A stretch of DNA of 64,000 bases, taken from NCBI RefSeq assembly GCF_022458745.1, contig NZ_JAJJJF010000002.1, positions 1-64,000 on the forward strand, read 5' to 3'. Below, in pieces: positions 8,222 to 16,292 of this stretch. The notes below the pieces were generated by a model that worked only from the letters and a program-made list of their open reading frames with translations, had not been told where the DNA came from and made no database searches. Positions within the stretch are counted from its first letter, which is position 1, and every line of letters starts with the position of its first letter. This stretch comes from Bacillus piscicola. Lineage in GTDB: Bacteria; Bacillota; Bacilli; Bacillales; Marinococcaceae. The position numbers and the translations under genes are program-made.

Positions 8222-9511
8222 GTGTCAGATAAGGTGATAAACGAGCTGCTTGCTACAGTAGATGAGCGTCAAGAGGAGTTAATTGATTTATTGAAAAAAT
8301 TAATTACATACAAAACACCGGCTCCGCCGGCTCGCAATACGAAGGAAGCACAAGCCTTTGTTGCGAGGTATTTGGAAGAGATCGGTTTTTCTATCGATAT
8401 GTGGGATGTCTATCCCGGTGACCCGAATGTAGTCGGTGTTCAGAAAGGTACGGATAGCGAAACATATAACAGTCTTATTATAAACGGGCATATAGACGTG
8501 GCCGAAATAGCACCTGATGAAAAGTGGGAAGTTGACCCGTTTACACCTTTAGTGAAAGACGGATTCATCACAGGACGCGGTGCAGCTGACATGAAAGGAG
8601 GACTGGCTGGTGCATTATTTGCACTGCGAATGCTGCATGAGAGTGGAGTCGAATTGCCAGGAGATGTGATTTTTCAATCGGTTATCGGTGAGGAAGTTGG
8701 GGAGGCGGGGACGCTTGCCTGCTGTGAGCGCGGGTATACAGCCGACTTTGCGCTTGTCACAGATACGAGCGATTTAGAGATCCACGGACAGGGAGGCGTT
8801 ATCACGGGGTGGATCACAGTGAAAAGCGCGAAAACCTACCATGATGCGATGCGCCGAAATATGATTCATGCCGGGGGTGGTTTATTCGCGGCCAGTGCGA
8901 TTGAAAAAATGACTAAAATTATAAACGGTTTAAAAGAATTGGAGAACCACTGGGCGGTGACAAAAAGTTATCCCGGCTATCCGCCAGGTATTAATACGAT
9001 TAATCCTGCTGTCATCGAAGGAGGGAGACATGCTGCTTTTATCGCAGATGAATGCCGACTTTGGATCACTGTGCATTTTTACCCTGATGAAACATACGAG
9101 TCGGTTGCAAACGATATCGAACAGTACATATTGAAAGTAGCAGCCGCAGATCCGTGGCTTTCTGAAAATCCGCCGACCTTTGAATGGGGAGGGGCTTCTA
9201 TGATTGAGGATCGTGGAGAAATCTTCCCATCTCTTGAGGTGGACCCGTATCATCCCGCTGTCCAAGCACTTGCCGCTGCGCATAAACACATCCAAAGTAT
9301 AGAGGTTACCTCCGGTGTTTCACAGTCTGTTACAGACGGAGGCTGGTTTGCTGATGCTGGTATTCCAGCAGCTATCTACGGACCCGGCGATTATTTAAAC
9401 GCTCATGCAGTCAATGAGCGAGTAGCGATAGAACAACTGCTTATATATACAAAAGTATTCATTCGCTTTATTTACAACTGGTCACACTCCAATAAAGAGA
9501 AAGAGGCTTGA
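8222..9511 (+). CDS. ylmB: N-formyl-aminopyrimidine deformylase YlmB (M20 family)
   Basis: A 429-residue M20 metallohydrolase with GTG start after AAAGGAGAGG. Metal and catalytic positions are visible: H90/D92 (NGHID), D123 (GAADMKGG), E157/E158 (GEEVGEAG), D181 and H395 (NAHAVNE). The general family includes ArgE and DapE. The TPP riboswitch and the following thiZXY genes identify it as the YlmB type. YlmB removes the formyl group from imported N-formyl-4-amino-5-aminomethyl-2-methylpyrimidine, a thiamin breakdown product, and TenA then converts the amine to HMP. This pathway was described in Bacillus halodurans. Assignment relies on context as well as family. Confidence 0.88.
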   Translation: MSDKVINELLATVDERQEELIDLLKKLITYKTPAPPARNTKEAQAFVARYLEEIGFSIDMWDVYPGDPNVVGVQKGTDSETYNSLIINGHIDVAEIAPDEKWEVDPFTPLVKDGFITGRGAADMKGGLAGALFALRMLHESGVELPGDVIFQSVIGEEVGEAGTLACCERGYTADFALVTDTSDLEIHGQGGVITGWITVKSAKTYHDAMRRNMIHAGGGLFAASAIEKMTKIINGLKELENHWAVTKSYPGYPPGINTINPAVIEGGRHAAFIADECRLWITVHFYPDETYESVANDIEQYILKVAAADPWLSENPPTFEWGGASMIEDRGEIFPSLEVDPYHPAVQALAAAHKHIQSIEVTSGVSQSVTDGGWFADAGIPAAIYGPGDYLNAHAVNERVAIEQLLIYTKVFIRFIYNWSHSNKEKEA

Positions 9512-9517
9512 TGATCG

Positions 9518-10273
9518 ATGAGAGGAGCCGCCTTAGAATTTCAAAAGGTTAGCTTTGGATACGGAGAAGAGCAATTGCTGGATAATCTTTCATTCCGTGT
9601 CCAAAAAGGAGAGTTTATAAGCATCCTTGGTGCGAGCGGATCGGGGAAAACAACATTGTTTCGACTGATTACCGGGCTGGAAGAGCCCGGTCGTGGTGGT
9701 ATCGCTATACACGGGCAAATGCACGCAAACCGTTTTGGCGAAGTAGGGTATATGCCTCAGCAAGACTTACTGCTGCCGTGGCGGACGATTCGAGAAAATG
9801 GTCGAATCCCCCTTGAAATACAAGGAACAGCAAAAAAAGAAGCGGATGCGAAAGTTGATTCCTTGTTGAAAACATTTGGCCTTGCGGGCTGCGGTGGTAT
9901 GTATCCACGCGAGCTCTCAGGCGGCATGCGGCAGCGCGTTTCCTTTTTACGGGCCACGTTAAGTGGATCAAATGTCTTACTGTTAGATGAACCATTCAGT
10001 GCGCTGGACGCGATGACCAAGCTGCACATGCAGGAATGGTTATTACAGCGCTGGGAAGAGGAACGACAAACTGTATTATTTATTACCCATGATGTTTCGG
10101 AAGCATTATTCTTATCGGACCGCATTATGGTATTAGGAGAAAAACCGATTACTCAGTTAGAGGATGTGCCGATTCCTATCGGCCGTCCCCGCAAGCGCCG
10201 CGACCTGGCGACCAAGGAGATGGTTTGTTTACAAGAACAATTACTTGAGCGTTTTCATGTGGATGCAAAATGA
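9518..10273 (+). CDS. thiZ: Thiamin-precursor ABC transporter ATPase ThiZ
   Basis: A 251-residue ABC ATPase with Walker A GASGSGKTT (about 38-46), Q-loop MPQQD, signature LSGGMRQR, Walker B LLLDEP and switch His in FITHDVSEA. It follows ylmB by 6 bp and overlaps thiX by 4 bp (ATGA). Sequence alone gives only the nitrate/taurine/pyrimidine importer class. The TPP riboswitch and neighbours indicate that it energises uptake of formylaminopyrimidine. Confidence 0.9.
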   Translation: MRGAALEFQKVSFGYGEEQLLDNLSFRVQKGEFISILGASGSGKTTLFRLITGLEEPGRGGIAIHGQMHANRFGEVGYMPQQDLLLPWRTIRENGRIPLEIQGTAKKEADAKVDSLLKTFGLAGCGGMYPRELSGGMRQRVSFLRATLSGSNVLLLDEPFSALDAMTKLHMQEWLLQRWEEERQTVLFITHDVSEALFLSDRIMVLGEKPITQLEDVPIPIGRPRKRRDLATKEMVCLQEQLLERFHVDAK

Positions 10274-11022
10274 TGACATACAAAGATTACGGATACGCGC
10301 TTGTTGTTGTACTTTTTTTAGGAGTGGGGTGGGAAATCAGTGCCCAAATCGTGAACAAACCATTTATTTTGCCATCACCTTCAGGCATTGCAATGAAGGT
10401 TTGGGAGTTAAGGTCACTGTTAATCCTTGAACATTTACCACCGACACTTACAGTTATTCTTATCAGCCTTTTCCTTTCCACTATCTTTGGTGTTGGTTTA
10501 GCGATCATGATGTATTTGTATAAAACGGTAGAAAAAGCACTTTATCCATTAATGATCACATCCCAGACGATTCCCATCATCGCGCTTGCACCGATTTTTG
10601 TTCTTTGGTTTGGTTATTCGCTCTGGAGTAAAGCAGCGGTAGCAGTTTTATTTACTTTTTTTCCGATTACCGTAAATACATTTGATGGGTTGCGTACAAG
10701 TCGTAAAGAGAGTCGGGAATTGTTGTTAACGATGGGAGCGACACAGAAGGATATCTTTTTTAAGCTTGATGTTCCAAGTGCACTGCCGCAATTTTTCTCC
10801 GGATTGAAGGTAGCAGTCCCTCTAAGTGTAATCGGTGCGGCGATTGGAGAATGGCTCGGGGCACAGGCGGGCTTGGGATATTTCAGCCGCCGCATGATGA
10901 CCCAATTCGACGGTGCCGGGATTTTTGCACCTATTGTTATTTTATCATTAGTCGGGATTGTTATATTTTCAATAGTAGTATGGATGGAAAAAAGAATCTT
11001 AATATGGAGGAAAGAAATATGA
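10270..11022 (+). CDS. thiX: Thiamin-precursor ABC transporter permease ThiX
   Basis: A 250-residue permease with about six membrane helices and the cytoplasmic coupling (EAA-type) loop LLTMGATQKDIFFKLDVPS. It starts inside the end of thiZ and overlaps thiY by 4 bp, so the three transport genes are translationally coupled. It belongs to the binding-protein-dependent permease family shared with SsuC and TauC; the thiamin-precursor role comes from the riboswitch-led operon. Confidence 0.9.
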   Translation: MMTYKDYGYALVVVLFLGVGWEISAQIVNKPFILPSPSGIAMKVWELRSLLILEHLPPTLTVILISLFLSTIFGVGLAIMMYLYKTVEKALYPLMITSQTIPIIALAPIFVLWFGYSLWSKAAVAVLFTFFPITVNTFDGLRTSRKESRELLLTMGATQKDIFFKLDVPSALPQFFSGLKVAVPLSVIGAAIGEWLGAQAGLGYFSRRMMTQFDGAGIFAPIVILSLVGIVIFSIVVWMEKRILIWRKEI

Positions 11023-12044
11023 GGAAACGATGTGCAGCGTTTATCGCCGTCATGTTTATAACATGGTTAAGTGCCTGCGGAGGGGAAAGTACAGGAAACG
11101 AGAACGGAGAGCAGGCTGTCGGCAACCCGGAAGAAAACCTGGAAGAGTTCGATGTAATGCTGGATTGGTACCCGAACGCGGTACATAGCTTTTTATATGT
11201 AGCAAAGGAAAAGGGATATTTCACCGAGGAGGGACTAAATGTCAACATACAATTTCCTGCTAATACGACCGATCCGTTAAACTTAGCGGCAGCCGGTAAG
11301 GTCGATCTCGGTTTTTATTACCAACCAGATGTGATTTCAGCACGTGCCAATGAAGGAATAGCAGTGAAATCAACTGGTGCGATTGTCCGATCTCCGTTAA
11401 ATCATATTGTGTTTAAAGATGAAAAAGCGTTTGAGTCACCGAAGGATTTAGAAGGAAAGCAAGTCGGCTATCCGGGCATCGCCCTTAATGAGGCACTCTT
11501 GCGAACGATAGTAAAGGAAGACGGTGGCGATCCAGACAAGGTGGAAATGATCGACGTCGGTTTTGAATTAGGATCAGCGCTTATTGCCGACAAAACAGAT
11601 GCTGTTATTGGTGCTTACGTCAATCACGAAGTACCCGTGCTTGAGCACCAGGGCCATGAAGTTGACTATTTTAACCCGGTTGATTACGGAGTGCCTGAGT
11701 ATTATGAATTAACAGCGGTTACAAGTGATGAGACGTGGAAAACACAAGAAACAGAGATAAAGGCGTTTTGGCGTGCAGCTAAAAAAGGCTTTGCGTTTAT
11801 GGAAGAAAATCCTGAAGAAGCATTGCAGATTTTATTAGATAATCAAGATGAGGCCAATTTTCCGCTAGAAAAAGCTGTTGAACAGAAGAGTTTGGAAATT
11901 TTACTTCCAAAAATGACAGCTGAGGAAGATTTTAGCAGTCAATCTCTAGAAGTTTGGGAAGAGACAGCGGAGTGGTTGAAAGACACGGGGATGATCAGCG
12001 AAATTCCTGAGAACATGAGTGAAATGATTGCGGATCCGTCTTAA
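11019..12044 (+). CDS. thiY: Formylaminopyrimidine-binding lipoprotein ThiY
   Basis: A 341-residue substrate-binding lipoprotein with a signal peptide and lipobox LSAC (Cys at about residue 20). The mature part has the NMT1/THI5-like signature LDWYPNAVHSFLYVAKEKG. The start at 11019 follows TGGAGG and overlaps the thiX stop; a longer open frame into thiX is not the real start. ThiY proteins deliver formylaminopyrimidine to ThiXZ. It is the last gene of the riboswitch operon, closed by the hairpin at 12053. Confidence 0.92.
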   Translation: MRKRCAAFIAVMFITWLSACGGESTGNENGEQAVGNPEENLEEFDVMLDWYPNAVHSFLYVAKEKGYFTEEGLNVNIQFPANTTDPLNLAAAGKVDLGFYYQPDVISARANEGIAVKSTGAIVRSPLNHIVFKDEKAFESPKDLEGKQVGYPGIALNEALLRTIVKEDGGDPDKVEMIDVGFELGSALIADKTDAVIGAYVNHEVPVLEHQGHEVDYFNPVDYGVPEYYELTAVTSDETWKTQETEIKAFWRAAKKGFAFMEENPEEALQILLDNQDEANFPLEKAVEQKSLEILLPKMTAEEDFSSQSLEVWEETAEWLKDTGMISEIPENMSEMIADPS

Positions 12045-12052
12045 AACGGAAA

Positions 12053-12080
12053 AAGGAACGGGTTATCCCGTTCCTTGTAT
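12053..12080. terminator. Hairpin between thiY and YjcZ genes
   Basis: A perfect 10 bp stem (12053-12062 with 12067-12076) around a TTAT loop lies between convergent genes. T runs are short on the plus side (TTGTATTGTTCTT); on the minus side the A-rich plus strand gives U residues. It may serve both directions. Confidence 0.65.
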
Positions 12081-12086
12081 TGTTCT

Positions 12087-12182
12087 TTAGACCCAAGCTG
12101 CACCCACAATAATTAACAAGATAAACAACACAACAATCATGGCGAATCCTCCGCCGTATCCTACTCCTGCAACTTCACCCAT
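12087..12182 (-). CDS. YjcZ-family sporulation micropeptide
   Basis: A 31-residue peptide with a short Gly-rich head (VGYGGGFAM) and one hydrophobic helix ([14 protein letters not shown]). This is the standard layout of the YjcZ family of tiny spore membrane proteins. The ATG at 12182 is preceded by GGAGGTG. A close relative lies 91 bp upstream in the same direction and a longer one at 36438. The molecular role is unknown. Confidence 0.85.
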   Translation of the reverse strand: MGEVAGVGYGGGFAMIVVLFILLIIVGAAWV

Positions 12183-12273
12183 TTCTACTACACCTCCATA
12201 ATCGTTTGTAACACTATATGCGATGTTGATGAAATTGATCTAGGCAGGAAGAATTCTGTGCGTATCTTTCTCT

Positions 12274-12363
12274 TTAGCACCAAGCGGCGCCAACAATAAT
12301 TAAGAGAATGAAAAGCACAACAATCAGCGCGAAGCCGCCGCCATATCCGTGTCCGTAACCCAT
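12274..12363 (-). CDS. YjcZ-family sporulation micropeptide
   Basis: A 29-residue peptide, MGYGHGYGGG followed by the hydrophobic helix [18 protein letters not shown] and a terminal Cys. It has an AAGGGGG ribosome site. It is a tandem paralogue of the gene at 12087-12182, differing mainly in the head. Likely a single-pass spore membrane or coat micropeptide (family inference). Confidence 0.85.
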   Translation of the reverse strand: MGYGHGYGGGFALIVVLFILLIIVGAAWC

Positions 12364-12506
12364 AGAGATAACCCCCTTCGCATGGTTTACCTTTTCTTAT
12401 GAAAGGTTTAATAGTACTATATGCGAATATCGGGTAAGTGACAGGGACACTATCCTATTTTTTAGCAAATTGGGCGTTTACACAGCAAACGGTCGTAACG
12501 GAGGGA

Positions 12507-13340
12507 TTATTTGCCCTTATACCCGCTGCGGAAAACTTCTTGAACGTTGTGTACGGTCACGTAAGCTTCTGGATCAATTTCTTTTACAAGGCTCTTTAAC
12601 TGTACAATTTCCTGTTTATTAATGACGACATAAAGGACTTCCTGGGTTGAGTTCGAATAGCCGCCTCTTCCTTCGAGTATCGTGATTCCACGAGCCATTG
12701 TATCCGTTATCGCTTCGAGCACTTTTTCAGGTGAACTCGAAATAATTAAGACAGCAGTCCGTTCATTGGCACCTTCCACGACGATATCGATGACTTTGGC
12801 ACCAATGTAGACAGCTACTAACGTGTACATTGCGCGTTCTTGGCCGATAATGAAAGCCGAACCGGCGATCACTGTAATATCGATAACAAGCATAGCTTTC
12901 CCGATGCTCCATCCTAATGATTGATGCATGATACGGGCGAGAATGGCTGAGCCGCCTGACGTTCCCCCTGCCCGGAAAATCATTCCAAGGCCAAGGCCGA
13001 CAGTAAGTCCGGCAAATAAAGCAGCGAGCAAGGTATCATCATTTAAATCACTCGCCCAATTGACGGTCAGATGGAGGAAAAGAGAAGAAAAGATAATGGC
13101 TACAATCGTATATAACGTAATCCGCTTTGTGAAAAACTTGTAGCCAACCGCTAGCAAGACGGAATTTAATACGAAGTTTACAAGTCCCGGCGACCACTCA
13201 AACAAGTAGAACGTAACGATCGTAATCCCGATCATGCCACCTTCGGAGAGTCGGTTTGCGATGGCAAAATAGTTAATTCCAAAAGCATAAATAAAGCAGC
13301 CGATAATAATAAGAAGCACGGCTTTTGATGTTTTTTGCAT
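12507..13340 (-). CDS. YitT-family membrane protein (DUF161/DUF2179)
   Basis: A 277-residue protein with about five hydrophobic helices in residues 1-170 and a soluble C-terminal DUF2179 domain (AVLIISSSPEKVLEAI ... GRGGYSNSTQEVLY). This is the layout of the B. subtilis YitT/YpjC/YvjA/YxkD paralogues. The ATG follows AGGTGATGAT. The transported molecule, if any, is unknown. It is monocistronic and on the strand opposite to the thiamin genes. Confidence 0.88.
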   Translation of the reverse strand: MQKTSKAVLLIIIGCFIYAFGINYFAIANRLSEGGMIGITIVTFYLFEWSPGLVNFVLNSVLLAVGYKFFTKRITLYTIVAIIFSSLFLHLTVNWASDLNDDTLLAALFAGLTVGLGLGMIFRAGGTSGGSAILARIMHQSLGWSIGKAMLVIDITVIAGSAFIIGQERAMYTLVAVYIGAKVIDIVVEGANERTAVLIISSSPEKVLEAITDTMARGITILEGRGGYSNSTQEVLYVVINKQEIVQLKSLVKEIDPEAYVTVHNVQEVFRSGYKGK

Positions 13341-13401
13341 ATCATCACCTCTTTGCGTTTCTTTACTATCTTATATGAAAATAGTGGAAAGAAAAACAAG
13401 A

Positions 13402-13437
13402 AAAGAAAAAATCTGACTCTTTTTTTACAGAGCCAGA
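13402..13437 (-). terminator. Terminator of the CotF-like/small-protein unit
   Basis: On the minus strand a 9 bp stem (13437-13429 with 13420-13412, one G.U) is followed by a U-rich tract. It closes the transcript that contains the genes at 13624 and 13451. Confidence 0.7.
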
Positions 13438-13450
13438 CCTTTTTTTAACT

Positions 13451-13609
13451 TTAACTTGGTTCGTTTTCGTCGAGTGAGAGACGTATTACTTTTGTGCTTT
13501 CGCCGTTTTTGATCTCCTCTTGAGTAGCGTCTCTCCCGTATGAATCTTCTTCATCCATGGTAGGGGCAACTTTTTCAGAGGTATCCATTGTCTGCTTTTT
13601 TTTACTCAT
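13451..13609 (-). CDS. Small acidic hypothetical protein
   Basis: A 52-residue charged protein, MSKKKQTMDTSEKV at the start and ending in LSLDENEPS, with no hydrophobic segment. The ATG has an AAAGGAG site at good spacing. It lies 14 bp downstream of the CotF-like gene and just before a terminator, so the two form one transcript. I do not recognise a family. Co-transcription suggests a spore or coat role (inference). Confidence 0.6.
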   Translation of the reverse strand: MSKKKQTMDTSEKVAPTMDEEDSYGRDATQEEIKNGESTKVIRLSLDENEPS

Positions 13610-13623
13610 ACCGGGATTCTCCT

Positions 13624-14253
13624 TTAATGCATCGGCTGCTGAGGAGCTTTTGTATAACTTTGCATGATCTGTGTCATGTCATTTTGGGCAAGCTGCGGCA
13701 CCTGATAGTGGCCGTGTTTGTTTTGATAGAGGAAAATTTCATAAGCCATTTCGATCATGTTTGGGATGCTGTCGGCAAAGATCCTTCTCATGACAGGGTT
13801 CGTCGCTTCAAGAGCAGCCGTCGTCATTTTCGATGCCAGTCCTTTCATCTGTCCCATCATGAAGCCGGAAATGTTTCCATCATTCAGTTCGTTAACGGAT
13901 TGAATAGGTTTTTTCGGCTGGCTGGGCTTCATGCCGTACAACACATCATTACTTTCAGTCATCTGATACGTTTTTGTAGGCTCCGACGGGTCTTTTCCTG
14001 TTTGATACGTGTCAAGCATTGTATTGTACAAATTCATCATGAAAGTTGTGTGGCGCTGTGCCATACTTTTGAGCTGCTGATCTTGGATATGCTGTTCATA
14101 GAGTGTATATTGGTCAAGCATACTGATGACGCCACCAATTACTTCATGAGCATCAAACAGCTCATGGCCTCCGTGATTCACAGTAGATGGCATATTCTCG
14201 GAAAGTTGCTTTCCTTGGTTCATTTGGTTGTTTATCTGTTGTTGTTGATCCAT
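13624..14253 (-). CDS. CotF-like spore coat protein
   Basis: A 209-residue helical protein with a Gln-rich head (MDQQQQINNQMNQG), a ferritin-like bundle and a Met/Gln-rich tail (QIMQSYTKAPQQPMH). The segment GGHELFDAHEVIGGVISMLDQY and the later NPVMRRIFADSIPNMIEMAYEI block fit the Coat_F (CotF) family, which occurs in the outer spore coat. It has a GGAGGG ribosome site. The next gene in the same transcript is the small protein at 13451. Confidence 0.8.
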   Translation of the reverse strand: MDQQQQINNQMNQGKQLSENMPSTVNHGGHELFDAHEVIGGVISMLDQYTLYEQHIQDQQLKSMAQRHTTFMMNLYNTMLDTYQTGKDPSEPTKTYQMTESNDVLYGMKPSQPKKPIQSVNELNDGNISGFMMGQMKGLASKMTTAALEATNPVMRRIFADSIPNMIEMAYEIFLYQNKHGHYQVPQLAQNDMTQIMQSYTKAPQQPMH

Positions 14254-14355
14254 TCGTATCCCTCCATAACAATAAAAACTCCTTCTTATTATGGGTTACG
14301 GAACAGGAAACATGCATGGAAATCCGGAAAAAATAACGAAAAACAAAAAGTGAAA

Positions 14356-14384
14356 TTGTCAGTTCTTGACTATTGAGATATAGT
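14356..14384 (+). promoter_or_regulatory. Sigma-A-type promoter for the PduO-like/BtuF unit
   Basis: TTGTCA at 14356 and TATAGT at 14379 are separated by 17 bp, 49 bp upstream of the start codon at 14433. Confidence 0.55.
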
Positions 14385-14432
14385 GTTTGGTGAAGCCGTT
14401 TTAATCGAGTTGAAAGCATAGGAGGGGATTTT

Positions 14433-14969
14433 ATGAAAGTTACGGACAAGCGTTACTCATGCTATCCATTCATGAAAGAGAAAAAGAACATTGTTGATTT
14501 TGAAATTCGCACAGATTCGCTCGCTAGTCATATCGGGTTAGCCGCTTCTTTTCTTGAAGATGAGATTGATCTGCATACGGATCTTATTTACTTAACCGAA
14601 ATGGCGTATCACTTAAACGGATCGGTCCGCGGCAAACAGGCAATTCACGAGGAAAGGTTGGCAGAACTGAACCGTTTATATGAAAAATATCGCGATGAAG
14701 CAGGCGATTTACCGGCCTTTCTTCTTCCACACGGCCATACTGCGGCGATGTATTTGCATATCGCAAGAAGTGAAGCAAAAAAATCAGTCCGCGCACTCTA
14801 TAAGGCGAGCCTAGATAAAGAAGTACCTGAGCTATTATTTGATTACACGAATTTGCTCGCGAATGTTTTATTTTTAATGGCAGTGCGGACGAACCAGCTG
14901 AAAGGTTATGAGGGCAAAGAATTTGTATCAGAATCTTACAACGTAAAGAAAGGAATTCGCCAAAAATGA
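14433..14969 (+). CDS. PduO-type cobalamin adenosyltransferase-like protein, degenerate
   Basis: A 178-residue protein of the helical-bundle type seen in ATP:cob(I)alamin adenosyltransferases. The segment FLLPHGHTAAMYLHIARSEA parallels the FILPGGS...AYLHVAR block of PduO enzymes, and DSLASHIGLAASFLED parallels the first helix. However, the N-terminal Thr/Lys-rich ATP loop (YTRTGDxG) is missing and the RRxER arginines are replaced by KKSVR. It may therefore bind corrinoid without catalysing adenosylation. It overlaps a BtuF-like gene by 4 bp, as yvqK neighbours a B12-type transporter in B. subtilis. Confidence 0.65.
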   Translation: MKVTDKRYSCYPFMKEKKNIVDFEIRTDSLASHIGLAASFLEDEIDLHTDLIYLTEMAYHLNGSVRGKQAIHEERLAELNRLYEKYRDEAGDLPAFLLPHGHTAAMYLHIARSEAKKSVRALYKASLDKEVPELLFDYTNLLANVLFLMAVRTNQLKGYEGKEFVSESYNVKKGIRQK

Positions 14970-15928
14970 AAACATGGATGAAATGGCTGTCTGTCTTTTT
15001 GCTTGCTCTTCTTCTAACAGGCTGCGGGAATAACAGTCAGGATAAGGACAACACAGAAACACAATCAGATGGGACTCTAATGGAAGAACAAAACGCTGAC
15101 GAGACAACGAGGACGGTCGAAGATGATTTTGGTAATACTGTAACAATCGATGGTTCACTCAACTCCATTGTGTCCTTAGCGCCAAGCAATACAGAAATTC
15201 TTTATGCACTCGGCTTAGGGGATCAAATCACCGGTGTAACGGAATTTTGTAACTATCCAGAGGACGTACAGAATAAACCAAAAGTGTCCGACAGTGTAAC
15301 AGTAAACGTAGAAGAAATAATCGCGCAAGATCCAGACCTTGTCGTGGCATACACGATCGGGGAAGAGGGACAATTAGACGCACTTGAAGAAGCAGGTATC
15401 CCGATATTCGGAATTGAGTCCGCTACAAAAATTGATGACGTATACGGAGATATCGAACAAATCGGCGCTATCACCGGTACAGAAGAAAAAGCATCCGAAC
15501 TAATAAATGAAATGAAAGAAAAACAAGCAGACATTGTAGCGAAGGCAAAGACAGTGGAAGAACCGAAAAAAGTGTATTTTGAGATCTCACCGGCACCTGA
15601 TATTTGGACAGCAGGAAAAAACACATTTCAAGGCGAATTTTTTGACTTAATTGGTGCTGAGAATGTATTCGCAGATATCGAAGGCTGGTCATCTATTAAT
15701 GAAGAAGCTGTTATTGACCGAAGCCCGGAGGTTATTTTGACCTCGGTCCATTATGAAGAAGATCCTGTCAAAAATATTAAAGAGCGTGACGGATGGTCTT
15801 CGATCCCTGCTGTTAAAAAAGACAATGTCTATTTAACAGAAGAGGACATCGTCTCCCGGCCGGGACCAAGAATCATCGAAGGAATGGAAGAAGTAGCATC
15901 CAAAGTATATCCAGAGATATTTAAATAA
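14966..15928 (+). CDS. BtuF-like substrate-binding lipoprotein
   Basis: A 320-residue lipoprotein with lipobox LTGC, then an acidic linker and a helical-backbone binding-protein domain (FecB/BtuF class): SIVSLAPSNTEILYALGLGD, followed by VTEFCNYPEDV. These features match cobalamin-binding BtuF/YvrC proteins better than siderophore binders. It is translationally coupled to the PduO-like gene. No permease or ATPase gene follows, so it would have to work with a transporter encoded elsewhere. Confidence 0.78.
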   Translation: MKTWMKWLSVFLLALLLTGCGNNSQDKDNTETQSDGTLMEEQNADETTRTVEDDFGNTVTIDGSLNSIVSLAPSNTEILYALGLGDQITGVTEFCNYPEDVQNKPKVSDSVTVNVEEIIAQDPDLVVAYTIGEEGQLDALEEAGIPIFGIESATKIDDVYGDIEQIGAITGTEEKASELINEMKEKQADIVAKAKTVEEPKKVYFEISPAPDIWTAGKNTFQGEFFDLIGAENVFADIEGWSSINEEAVIDRSPEVILTSVHYEEDPVKNIKERDGWSSIPAVKKDNVYLTEEDIVSRPGPRIIEGMEEVASKVYPEIFK

Positions 15929-16076
15929 AAACAGTTGTGCGGCGTTGTACGGAGAAGGCCATTTCTCTGCTTGACATATAGTGCGTCATACGACATCAAT
16001 GAGGCATAAGAACAAGCTGAATTATTTGCAACTTTCTTCTTTGTATGATTCAATCAAGATACAACTGAATATTGTA

Positions 16077-16168
16077 GATCCACTGGGGGAGCATCATGAA
16101 GGTGCTGAGAAAGAGTTTGCTCTGACCCTTTGAACCTGCACTAGCTTGAACTAGCGAAGGGAAGTGAA
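16077..16168 (+). promoter_or_regulatory. TPP riboswitch upstream of tenA
   Basis: The segment has CCACTGGGGGAGC, the core GGTGCTGAGA, GACCCTTTGAACCTG, and the closing GAAGGGAAGTG, all in the right order for a TPP aptamer. The hairpin at 16212 follows, so control is probably by transcription termination. It is a second, independent copy 8.1 kb from the ylmB riboswitch. Confidence 0.95.
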
Positions 16169-16211
16169 AGATGTTGCATAATGATTTAGTCAAGTCTTGT
16201 CATCGTTAAGC

Positions 16212-16248
16212 AAACACCCATTCCCGTGAGTGCGAATGGGTGTTTTTG
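16212..16248 (+). terminator. Riboswitch-controlled terminator before tenA
   Basis: A 12 bp perfect stem (16212-16223 with 16234-16245) runs into a T tract, 43 bp after the aptamer. Confidence 0.9.
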
Positions 16249-16292
16249 TATGGAAGGGTCTAAGAAAATATCTGATGGAAGGGGAACAATAA

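Noticed and set aside
13588-14376. 262-residue plus-strand open frame
   Set aside because: It is the shadow of the minus-strand CotF-like gene; the His/Leu/Phe-rich translation has no family resemblance and no ribosome site.
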